The position numbers and the translations under genes were made by a program. DNA of 64,000 nt from Aureococcus anophagefferens (lineage: Eukaryota > Sar > Pelagophyceae > Pelagomonadales > Pelagomonadaceae), in NCBI RefSeq assembly GCF_000186865.1, contig NW_008705574.1:468166-532165 (forward strand). Reading direction: 5' to 3'. Numbering within the stretch: the stretch's first letter is position 1; every line of letters starts with the position of its first letter. Positions 10,428 to 19,267 of the stretch are shown in pieces. The notes below the pieces were generated by a model, which was not told where the DNA came from, made no database searches, and saw nothing but the letters and a program-made list of their open reading frames with translations.

Positions 10428-11847
10428 ATGCGCGAGCCGCCGCTGCCCTGGGTTGCAATACTCGGCGCGGCGGTCGCATCGCCGCCGCCAGCGCCGGCGT
10501 TTAACGCCACAGCCGCCTTCGCGCGCTTCCTGGCGGTCGAGACATGGTGGTTGGGCCAGGGCGCGGTCCCGGCGCCGCCCTGGTGGACCGTGACCGCGTT
10601 CGGCAACCTGTCGGCGCGCGCCGCGCCGACGCTAGACGTGGACACCGCGCCGACGCCAGACGTGGACGCGCTCGACCACGGCAACAGCAAGGACGTCCGG
10701 CGCGCCGCGGCGCGCGACGGCGCCGGCGGGGAGGCACCGGTCGTCGTCAAGCGGCCGCGCGGCGCCACGCACGCGCGCTTCTCGGAGACCTACACGGAGC
10801 TCTTGTACCTGGAATATTTGCGGGGGCTCCCGGGGATCCCCGCGCTCCACGGCGGCTGGTTCGAGGACGTACCGCCGTCGGCCGAGCTTCGCCACGACCC
10901 GAATCATCGGCGGCGGCCGTCGCGGAGGACGAACAGGACGACCGCGCGCGTCGCGTACGTCGTCGGCGACGCGGGCGCGGTGCTGGGGACCGCCCGGGGC
11001 CGCGCGGCGCACGACGAATGGGTCCGCTCGACGCCGCTCGACGCCGCGCGCGCGTGGCTGCGCCTCGGCCGATCGTTCGCCGAGGTCGGGGGCTTCCTCC
11101 TCGCGGACTTCAAGCCCGGCCAGTTCGCCGTCGACGGCGCGACGGTCGCGCTCGTCGACGCGCCGCGGCCCCGGAGCGGCCCCGTCGCCGACTACCTGCG
11201 GCGTCAGGNNNNNNNNNNNNNNNNNNNNNNNNNNNNNNNNNNNNNNNNNNNNNNNNNNNNNNNNNNNNNNNNNNNNNNNNNNNNNNNNNNNNNNNNNNNN
11301 NNNNNNNNNNNNNNNNNNNNNNNNNNNNNNNNNNNNNNNNNNNNNNNNNNNNNNNNNNNNNNNNNNNNNNNNNNNNNNNNNNNNNNNNNNNNNNNNNNNN
11401 NNNNNNNNNNNNNNNNNNNNNNNNNNNNNNNNNNNNNNNNNNNNNNNNNNNNNNNNNNNNNNNNNNNNNNNNNNNNNNNNNNNNNNGAACTGCCGCGCGA
11501 CGACGCCGCTCCACTGCTGCTGCAACGCGAAGCACGCCGACGGCCGGCGCCAGCGCGACGCCTGCGGGCGCGCGCGCGCGCCCACGGGCCGCGGCGCGCC
11601 CGAGGCCGTCGGGTACTGCACCGCGAACCGGACGTGCGCAACGCTCTCGGCCAAGACGCACGTCTTCGACTTCGCGAACCGCGCCTGGATCCTCGGCGCC
11701 GTCCGGGACGCCGCGACGGGCCCGGAGGCGGACGCGCTCGCGACGCTCATGGCCCGCATGTCCGCGCCGGACCCCGACGACCGGCCGACCTTCGCCGGCG
11801 CGCTCGCCCTCCTCGACCGCTGGAACGCGTCCCGTCGAGGATCATAG
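10428..11847 (+). CDS. Divergent secretory-pathway protein kinase (DIPK/FAM69-like), interrupted by an assembly gap
   Basis: The first part reads from 10428 to the gap at 11209, the second from 11489 to a stop at 11845-11847, in a different frame, so the gap length is not reliable. A hydrophobic N-terminus suggests entry to the secretory pathway. Kinase-like features: VVVKRP (likely ATP-binding Lys), an acidic helix with ETYTELLYLEYL, a catalytic loop LLADFKPGQFAVDG, and VALVDAP in the position of the Mg-binding segment. After the gap come a Cys-rich stretch (HCCCNAKHADG, YCTANRTC) and a kinase-tail motif DPDDRPTFAGALALLDRW. DFKPxQF is typical of the divergent secreted kinases. The substrate is unknown, and activity cannot be judged with the middle missing. 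Confidence 0.55.
11209..11486. other. Assembly gap (278 N)
   Basis: Run of N inside the kinase-like gene. Reading frames on the two sides do not agree, so the true length differs from 278 or an intron boundary lies inside. Confidence 0.99.
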
Positions 11848-11933
11848 TCTCTCTTCGTTGCGTTCCAAACCGTACTACATGTTTGGTCAGCACCCATCTT
11901 CGGCGGGCGACGTTCTAACGAGACGCTTGCAAC

Positions 11934-13124
11934 TTACGTCCCCGCCCCCCTCAAGCTCGCGCGGAGCCGGGGCTCGTCGGCGACGCCGAAGAACGCGTCG
12001 AGGTCCGCGGGCTCCGCGAGGACCGCGGCGGCCGCGGCCGCGCCCTGGCGCCGCCGCGCGGCGGCCGCGAGCTTGCGGTACGCCATCTCCGGCGCGCCCA
12101 TGTCCAACGACGAGAAGAGCTTGACGGCCTCGCCGTGGCTCAGCTTGCCGTCGTCGTCGCGGTCGTGGTCCGCGACGAGCTGGCGGCTCGACCGACGGCC
12201 GCAGAGCGTCCGGAAGACGAAGCTGAAGCGGTTGCCCGTGGTCCGCGTCGACGCGAGCTGGAGCTTCGAGGTCATCGGCGGCGCGAAGGGCTCGGCGATG
12301 ACCGTGGGCGGCTGGGCCATGTGGGAGATCTCGCTGTCGAAGAGGAGCAACCGCCCGGGCTTCGGCAGGACCGGGAGTACGAGCTCCGCGTCCGCGCCGC
12401 CGGCCGACGACGACAGGAACACGGTCTCGCCGCCCCAGTGCGGGTGCCAGCGCTCGTGCGGGTACCAGATCGCCGTCACGGAGAAGGCGTCGCCGTCGTG
12501 GGACCGGTCCTCGTGCGCCTCGTCGACGTCCGCGAAGCTTTGCGCGTAGATCGTGCACCGCGTGACCCACGACGGCCGCGCGGGGCTGCACTGGTCGTAG
12601 AAGTGGGGGAGCAAGGCGCGGATGGCGTCGAGGGGGGCGCCGTCGCACTCGTCGAAGGGCATGTTCTTCGCCATCGCGTTGTGTTCCAAAGACGCGTCCG
12701 ACGCCTTCTCGCGGTGCCAGCCGTCCGTCGCCGCGCGGCCCGTGAGTTTGATGTAGGTGTCGGCGATGCGCTTCCGCTCGGACTCCGGGATGGCGCCGTC
12801 GACGACGACGGCCGTGCGGCCGCCGACGTCGTGGGGGACGGACGCGACGTCGAGCGCGTGCGAGTCCTTCGGGTTCGCGGCGATGGCCTTGGCGCGCGCG
12901 ACGGCGAGCGACGCCGTCGTCGCGAAGTAGCTCGCGAAGGGGTGCGCCGGCAGCAACGCCGGATGCCGCCGGAACGCGGCGTCGCCGAGGGCCGAGTAGA
13001 GCGTGAGCACGACGATCAGCCACGCGCTAAGGACGACGATGACGCAGGCGAGCGCGACCAATATGAGGTGCGTGCGCCGCTGGTGCGGATGCCGCAGGCG
13101 CGCGCCGCGCGCGTGGCCTTTCAT
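11934..13124 (-). CDS. Type II membrane 2-oxoglutarate/Fe(II) oxygenase (prolyl 4-hydroxylase-like) with EF-hand
   Basis: 396 residues from ATG 13124; upstream in-frame ATGs lack support. A basic cytoplasmic tail is followed by one membrane anchor (LILVALACVIVVLSAWLIVVLTL). The catalytic region contains TAIWYPHERWHPHWGGET and LPKPGRLLLFDSEISHMAQ, resembling the distal part of P4H-type 2OG oxygenases. The canonical HxD must be read in an HWGGE context, so iron ligands are less certain than in the other two oxygenases here. The C-terminus has one clear EF-hand loop (DHDRDDDGKLSHGE). A Golgi/ER lumenal hydroxylase with Ca2+ input is the likely role. Tail-to-tail with the kinase-like gene. Confidence 0.6.
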   Translation of the reverse strand: MKGHARGARLRHPHQRRTHLILVALACVIVVLSAWLIVVLTLYSALGDAAFRRHPALLPAHPFASYFATTASLAVARAKAIAANPKDSHALDVASVPHDVGGRTAVVVDGAIPESERKRIADTYIKLTGRAATDGWHREKASDASLEHNAMAKNMPFDECDGAPLDAIRALLPHFYDQCSPARPSWVTRCTIYAQSFADVDEAHEDRSHDGDAFSVTAIWYPHERWHPHWGGETVFLSSSAGGADAELVLPVLPKPGRLLLFDSEISHMAQPPTVIAEPFAPPMTSKLQLASTRTTGNRFSFVFRTLCGRRSSRQLVADHDRDDDGKLSHGEAVKLFSSLDMGAPEMAYRKLAAAARRRQGAAAAAAVLAEPADLDAFFGVADEPRLRASLRGAGT

Positions 13125-13244
13125 GCTTGCTCGGTCGTTGTTAATCGTTTGGTCGCGCTGCAGGTCACGCGCTCGCGCCCATCGCGGCACCCGGGGGTTC
13201 AGCGAGTCGATGGTGCAGTCTTGCGGCAGAGTCTGTGGCGGAGC

Positions 13245-14081
13245 ATGGCCATGGTGTACCACGCGCTCCTTTTTCTTCGGCTCATCTGCGGTGTCGTCGC
13301 GTTCGCGCCGACGCGTCTAACGCGCCCGACGACGCGCAGAAGCGTCGTGCTCCGCAGCAGCAGCGATTCCGACAAAGAAGACGCCATCGCCGACCTCTTG
13401 CGACGAGCAGCGGCGCTGCGCGAGGAGACCGCGCAGGCCGAGGACCCAGCGCCGCCGGAGGAGTCAGCGACGCCGGCGGACCCGCCGGAGGGCCCCGCGC
13501 CGCCCAGCTTCGCAGCGCCGCCGGAGGACCCGCCGGAGGAGGGCCCCGCGCCGCCCAACTTCGCGCCCGGCGCCGCCGCGGCCGCGCGCGGCCTCGCCGA
13601 GGCGCGGCGCCGCGAGGCCGAGGCGGCCGCGGCGCGCGACGTCATCGAGGCGCGGCGCGCCGAGGCCGAGCGGCTCGCGGCGGAGATGGCCGACGGCGAC
13701 ATCCCGATGGACACGCCCCCGAAGCTCGGCGCCGCGCGCTGGGCGCCGCCCGCGAAGGGCGACGCGCCGACGAGCGCGGGCCAGGTCCGACCGTTCGCGC
13801 GGCGCCGCGAGGTCCGCGGCGGCCGCGACGTGCCCTACTCGCGGAACCCCTACCGCGAGGAGTTCGGCCTCGTGAACCGCGCCGCGGACCCGCGGACCTT
13901 CGCCGCCGTCGGCACGGCGCTCGCGCTGTCGTTCGTGCTCTACCTCTACGTCTTCCTCTCCGGCGGCATCGACGACGGCTCCCGGCGCTACCTCGACGAC
14001 ACCGTCGCCGGCGACGACAACGTCGCCCTGCCCCAGGCGGCGCGGAACTTCGACGACGTGTCCGAGCGAATATGGATTTAA
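13245..14081 (+). CDS. Plastid-targeted single-span membrane protein, function unknown
   Basis: 278 residues. The start gives a classical bipartite plastid presequence: signal peptide MAMVYHALLFLRLICGVVA, then FAPTRLTRPTTRR. The middle is Pro/Glu-rich with two near-identical blocks (GPAPPSFA, GPAPPNFA), followed by an Ala/Arg/Glu coiled-coil stretch. Near the C-terminus lies one hydrophobic helix (TALALSFVLYLYVFLSG), so the mature protein may sit in the thylakoid or an envelope membrane. Its stop codon is two bases from that of the convergent neighbour. I do not recognise the family. Confidence 0.65.
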   Translation: MAMVYHALLFLRLICGVVAFAPTRLTRPTTRRSVVLRSSSDSDKEDAIADLLRRAAALREETAQAEDPAPPEESATPADPPEGPAPPSFAAPPEDPPEEGPAPPNFAPGAAAAARGLAEARRREAEAAAARDVIEARRAEAERLAAEMADGDIPMDTPPKLGAARWAPPAKGDAPTSAGQVRPFARRREVRGGRDVPYSRNPYREEFGLVNRAADPRTFAAVGTALALSFVLYLYVFLSGGIDDGSRRYLDDTVAGDDNVALPQAARNFDDVSERIWI

Positions 14082-14083
14082 CA

Positions 14084-14746
14084 CTATCGCAGCGCCCTCG
14101 TGTCGGCGCCGCCGATCTTCGCCGCGTCGCCGCCGCTGCCCGAACACGACTCGCGGAGCACGGCGCTGAAGCTGCCGACGCGTCGCTGCGACGTCATGCC
14201 CTCCAGGGGCCCGTAGGTCTCCACGAAGACGTCGCCCGCCATGGTCGGCGGCCGCCGATTCTCGAGGAAGTCGCGCGGGTCGCCCGTCGACGTGTCGCCG
14301 CGGAAGAGCAGCGTCTCGCCCGCGGTCTTCAGCTTCCAGCGCGCGCTCCAGCTGAACTGGCCCTTGTAGAGCTTCGCCGGCACCTCGTACCACGCGCCGC
14401 CCGCGACGCGGTCGTCGCCCGGCTCGTCGCGGACGAACGACGTCTTGCCGCTGTTGGCCTTGCCGACGCTCCGGAACTGCGTCTCGCCGACGAGCGTGCG
14501 CGGCGCGCCCGTCGCGTCGGTCCACGACGCCGACAGCGACCAGCGGCCGAGGATGGACGCGAGCGGCAGCGGGTTCACGGCCTGCGGGCAATTCGGGCAG
14601 ACGTCCATCAGGTCGTCGGCAAAGGCCGCCGGCGCGGCGACGGCGCAGGCGCCCGCGGGCAGGCGGCGCACAAGTTTCAAGCGCGTCACGCGCAGCGCGG
14701 CGCACTGCATGAGCAGCAACGCCAGTGCGCTGCGACGCTGCGCCAT
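14084..14746 (-). CDS. Probable plastid (possibly lumenal) protein, function unknown
   Basis: 220 residues from ATG 14746; an ATG at 14803 adds 19. A hydrophobic leader (RRSALALLLMQCAA) is followed by a basic stretch and a second hydrophobic segment ending AAPAAFADD, which resembles a thylakoid-lumen cleavage site. The mature part begins DLMDVCPNCPQAVNP and is rich in Trp, Gly and beta-type segments (LGRWSLSASWTD, GQFSWSARWKLK), suggesting a small beta-barrel or lipocalin-like fold. No family assignment is made. Convergent with the plastid protein at 13245. Confidence 0.55.
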   Translation of the reverse strand: MAQRRSALALLLMQCAALRVTRLKLVRRLPAGACAVAAPAAFADDLMDVCPNCPQAVNPLPLASILGRWSLSASWTDATGAPRTLVGETQFRSVGKANSGKTSFVRDEPGDDRVAGGAWYEVPAKLYKGQFSWSARWKLKTAGETLLFRGDTSTGDPRDFLENRRPPTMAGDVFVETYGPLEGMTSQRRVGSFSAVLRESCSGSGGDAAKIGGADTRALR

Positions 14747-14884
14747 GCTCGATGGCGCGTGTGGGCGCCAAAAGCTGATGTTGTAGGTCAACTCAACGAT
14801 CATTTAAGGGAGGGCAGCGGCAGCCTGATGGCAGCCATTTTCATACTGCACGGCGCGTAGCGGCTGACGGAGGATCAGCGCGAC

Positions 14885-17800
14885 ATGGAGGTCGAGGTCG
14901 CGTCGCTGCCCGACATCGAGTTCGGTTCATTCTGGGTGGGCGAGTGCTGCCTCTGCTTCGAACCGCATGCGTCGCTGCTGGACCCGCCGTGCTGCAGCCA
15001 CGGCGGCCAGGGCTCGTTTTGCGTGGACTGCCTGCGGCGCCACGGCGTCGCGTCGCAGTCGCTCTTCCGCTGCCCGCTCTGCAAGGACGACGACGCCTTC
15101 GTCGCCTGGGCGCGGACGCGCGGCGTCGAGGCCGGCGCCGCGCTGCCCTTTTACGCGACGCAGGAGGTCGCGGCGGTGACGCCGAAGTGCTCGCTCGCGA
15201 CGTGCCGGTGCCCCCGCGGCCGGCGCTACGACTCGACGGGGCTCATGCGGCGCCGGGACCAGGCCGACGGCGAGGACCGCTGGGCGCTCTGGCGCTGCCG
15301 CGTCTGCGGGAGCTCGTGGGGCCACGAGGGCTGCGGCATCTCCCTGCCCTTCGCCTGCGCGGACTGCGCGCCGTCCCGAGCGGCGCCGGCCGCGCCGTCT
15401 CGAGCGGCGCCGGAAGCGCCGGCCGCGGCGCCGGAAGCGCCGCCTCCGGAAGCGGCGGCGCCGCCCGCGGCGCCGGAGCGGAAGCCGCTCTACGGCGTCG
15501 GCGACGCCGTCGAGGGCCTCTGGCGCGGCCAGCACAAGTTCTATCCGGCGCGGGTCATCAACGTGCACTCGGGCGCGCCGGCGACCTACGACGTCAAATA
15601 CGACGACGACGCGACCGTCGAGCGCCGCATCGACGCGAGCGCGCTCCGGCCATTCAAGCGGCGCCGCCGGGCGGGCCGCCGCCCAGCGAGCGGGCGAGCG
15701 CGTCGCCGGAGGTCGACGCCGCGCCGGAGGCTCGCGCGTCGCCGGAGGCCGACGCCGCGCCGGAGGCCGACGAGCAGCCGGCGGCGGACGTCGCGGCCGT
15801 CGAAGTCCGCGACGAGCAGTTGAGTCCGCCGCCGGCGCCGGAGCCGCCGGAACCTTTGCAGGAGCGTCTTGATGGACTCCTTTGCTTTCCAATTGAGGGA
15901 GTTGGCGAGGTGCAGAATGTCTTTCGAACCGCGGACGGCGCCGAGCGCCGCCAGCTCGTGGCCGTCGACGGGCGAACTGTCCGCTGCGGCTTTTGCGACG
16001 GTTTCCAGTGGACGGTGACGGGTGGAAGGAGCAATTGGACTGCTTTCGGGATCTCCGTCAAAACGCATTGCGGCCAACACCCAAGTGCTCACTACCGTAG
16101 TGTGGTCCAGAAGCACATGGCCGAAGTCGCTCGCATCGCACTGCCTTTGCCAAAGGATGACGTTGCGCTGGGCCCCGCCGCTCTGTCGCCGGCTGCGGAC
16201 GACTGTTTGCGAGAGGCCCTGCAGGCGCAGCTCGACGGGCTCATCTGCTCGCAAGGGGCTGGTCTGCTACAGAATGTGTTTCGAGATGCGGACGGCGTCG
16301 AGCGCCGCCAGCTCGTCGCCGTCGACGGGCGAACAGTTCGCTGCGACGTGTGTGACGAGGTTGAGTGGACGGTGGCGGATATACCCAGAGGTTGGGAACG
16401 ATGTAAACACTCAGCCAAAACGCATTGCGGTCACTTTCCAAGCGCGCGTGGCATGCTTTCGGTCCGAAGCCACTTGGCCGCGGTCGCCAACCTCACGCGA
16501 GCGCCGTCCCCGCCGCCCGCGACGAGCCCCCCGCCGACGGCAGACGTCGAGCTGGTCCCCGCGCCGGGACCCGGGAGCGCGCCGTCGCCGCCGGCGGACG
16601 ACTCGTCGTTCGCGGCCGCGGCCGCCTTTGCGGCGATGCGGAGCGAGCGCGACTTCGCGCAGGAGACGGCCGACGCAGCCATCGGGACCGCCTTGGGGGA
16701 ATTGCTTCGCGTGAAGGCTGACGCCTCCGACCGGGCCAACGCGGCCGACGCCGCGGGCAGCGCGGCGTTGGCGTCGCGAGACGACATGCTCGACCGCGCC
16801 AACGCGGCCGACGCCGCGAGCAGCGCGGCGGTGGCGTCGCGAGGCGACGTGCTCGACCGGGCCGACGCGGCCGACGCCGCGGGCGGCGCGGCGGCGGCGG
16901 CGCGAGACTACTGGAGCCGCAACTACTCGAAGCTCTACGCGGACACGTCGCAGCTCGTGAACGCGGAGCGCGCCGTCGCCGTCAACCACCAAGCTGCGCA
17001 CCAGGAGCTCGAGGCGCGCTACGCGAAGCTCCAGGCGGACTATGCGGCTTTAACGCATAGGGCTGCGGCGAGCCGCCAAAGAGAGCGAGACGCGACGCAC
17101 CGCGCCGACGCGGCGGACGGTCGCGCCGCCGCGGCGGACGCCGCGACGCGCCGCGCCGACGCGGCGGACGCTCGCGCCGACGCGGCGGACGCCGCCTTTG
17201 CGTCCCTGAAGCGGTCCCAGGCCGAGGTCGAGGCGAAGGCGCAAGACAACTGGGTCGAGTGGCAGAGCGGGTCGCTCGCGACGGACCGGTCGTGGCGCGC
17301 GCTCGTCGACAATTTGAAGACGGAGCGCGACGCCGCCTTGAAAGCCTCCGAGAAGGCGACGGCGGATTTGCTCGAGCTCACGAAGCTCAAGCTCGCGCCG
17401 CTCCCCGCGCCGCGGACGCTCCGGTACTTTTCCCGCGCGGAGGTCGAAGCTCCCGCGGCGGCGGCTCCCGCGGCGGCGGCGCCGGCGGCTCCCGCGCCCA
17501 CGGCGGCTCTCGAACCGCCGCCAGGTCCCGCGCTGACAGAGATAGCCCCTCGTCCGGCGCCCGCCGCGGCTCCCGCGGCGCTGCCCGCTCCCGCGGCGGC
17601 GGAGGCGGCGCCGAGTCCTGCACCTGCCGCGGCTCCCGCGGCGCGCGGCGCGACCGATGTCGGCGCGCGGTGCGAGGACCCGGAGCGGCCGATCCGCGTC
17701 GGCGACGAGGACGTCGTCGTCTCCGAACTTGAGGCCTCGCCGCCGACGCAATTTTTGTGGTCGCCCGCGCCCGCCGCGCCCGCGATCGCGATCGCCGCGA

Positions 17801-18327
17801 CGCCGGCGAAGCCCGCGAGCGAGACGCGGGGGCTCGCCCCGCTCGTCGGCGGCGCCAACGTGATGTTTGAAAATCACGGCGACCCGAACATGGAGTACTA
17901 CGTGGCGAAGCTCGCGCCGGACCCGTGGCTTACGCTCGACGCGGACCGCGTCACGGCGTCGTGCTTCGACGAGCGCGGCGAGCCCCTGCGACTCCGGGCC
18001 GGCGAGCGCGTCCTCCGGGGCTACTTCTACTCGCTCCGATGCCCCTTCGACCGGCTCTACGAGCTCCACGACCCGGCGTACGCGAGCACGGTGTCGGCGG
18101 CCGCGAGGAAGCCCATGTACGCCGGCTGGCCCGAGGTGCTCTTTCGGCCGGAAATGATCCTCCACCGCGGCTTCCGCATGACGCCGACGGCGGCGCCCAC
18201 GCGGTCGCCCACGAAAAAGCTCTGGCAGAAGCCCTGGTACACGCTCGGCGCCGCGGACCGCGCAGCCGCGCTACTGATGGCCCAAAACCGCGACCTCGCC
18301 GACGGGTCTCGCGGCGCCGGAATCTAA
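14885..18327 (+). CDS. RING/ePHD (PHF7/G2E3-like) plus Tudor-like multidomain protein
   Basis: The reading frame changes once near 15660, consistent with one missing base; with that base the gene has 1147 codons. Domains in order: a RING/PHD module with CCLCFEP, CCSHGG, CVDCLRRHG and CPLCK, then CRVCGSSWGHEGC, the pattern of PHF7/G2E3 extended PHD proteins. A Tudor/agenet-like barrel follows (VGDAVEGLWRGQHKFYPARV, YDVKYDDDATVERRI). Next are two copies of a roughly 115-residue Cys/His module (VRCxxCD...KTHCGxHPSA...H) sharing RRQLVAVDGRTVRC. Then a long Ala/Asp/Arg coiled coil, Pro/Ala linkers, and a conserved-looking tail (YFYSLRCPFDRLYELHDPAY). Likely a nuclear chromatin reader or ubiquitin ligase; the pairing of modules is not one I know. 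Confidence 0.6.
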
Positions 18328-18339
18328 GCATCACGCACA

Positions 18340-19092
18340 TTACCCGGGCGTCGACGGCCGCGTGTAGAGCGCGTGGATCTCCGGGTTGAGGTTGAGCGCG
18401 CGCGCGAACTGGCGCATCTGGTCGTCCGGCCGCGTCGCGCGGAACTTTTGCGCCTCGTAGAACGCGACGGCGTCGTCGTTGTCCGTCTCGACGTGGAGCA
18501 CGAGCTGGCCGAGGCTGCGCGACCGCGCGAGGTCGTCGGCATAAGTCAGAAGCTCCGTGGCGATGCCCGCACGCCGGTACGCCGGGTGCACCGCGAGCGC
18601 CGTCAGGTACAACCCGTAGTCCGGCGACAGCGTGTGCGTCGGCAGGTCGAACTCGTGCACACTCAAATCACAAACGCCGACGATGCGGCAGGCGTCGTCG
18701 AGCCGCTGGTCCGCCGTCGTCGCGTCGTCGTCGCCGAACATGGACGCGAGCGCGCCGGTCAACGCCTGGAGCGGCGCGGTCGACTCGAGCCCGGGGTGCC
18801 AGCCGACCTCCTCCTCGTCCTCGTCCGCGCCGGCGTCGTCGACGGGCGCCAGGGCGACGATCATCGTGCTGCCCTTGGCGACGCGCTCCTCCACCAGCTT
18901 GTGCACGGCCATGACGCGCGCCGCGCCGGCCTTGGACGTGCCGGAGAAGGCGGCGGCGCGGAAGCGCGCGAAGCGCAGGTGCTCCTCGGGCTGAACCGGG
19001 CGGATGCTCAAGGGGTCGCGGATGCGCAAGGCGCCGCCGCTCGCGAGCAGCGCGACGAGCGCCGCGGCGCGGGCCGTCTTGCCACAACCCAT
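18340..19092 (-). CDS. GNAT-family N-acetyltransferase
   Basis: 250 residues. A short hydrophobic leader (AALVALLASGGALRI) suggests import into an organelle or the secretory route. The GNAT acetyl-CoA fold is clear: strand LYLTALAVHPAYRRAGIATE, the Q/RxxGxG/A-type pyrophosphate loop (RRAGIA), then LVLHVETDNDDAVAFYEAQKF. The middle insert (about residues 75-125) is acidic. This resembles plastid-type GNAT enzymes that acetylate protein N-termini or lysines, but no substrate can be read out. Convergent with the RING/Tudor gene (12 bp between stops). Confidence 0.65.
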   Translation of the reverse strand: MGCGKTARAAALVALLASGGALRIRDPLSIRPVQPEEHLRFARFRAAAFSGTSKAGAARVMAVHKLVEERVAKGSTMIVALAPVDDAGADEDEEEVGWHPGLESTAPLQALTGALASMFGDDDATTADQRLDDACRIVGVCDLSVHEFDLPTHTLSPDYGLYLTALAVHPAYRRAGIATELLTYADDLARSRSLGQLVLHVETDNDDAVAFYEAQKFRATRPDDQMRQFARALNLNPEIHALYTRPSTPG

Positions 19093-19267
19093 CTCGCGCG
19101 ATCGCAGACGCGTCTAGACCGAGCTCGACGCGCATCGCCACAGGCGTCGACCGCGACCGCCGCGACCGCGACGCGCGCCGCCGCCTCGATCCGCAAACTC
19201 CCGCGGAAGAAGCGCGCGCAAGTCGTGCCGCGCCGACCGCAACCGCGCGCGCGCACCGCCGACGACG

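Noticed and set aside
12135..13250. Long plus-strand frame antisense to the EF-hand oxygenase, fused to the plastid protein
   Set aside because: Composition (RRR, VAV repeats) is that of an antisense shadow. The real gene starts at 13245, where a proper signal and transit peptide begin.
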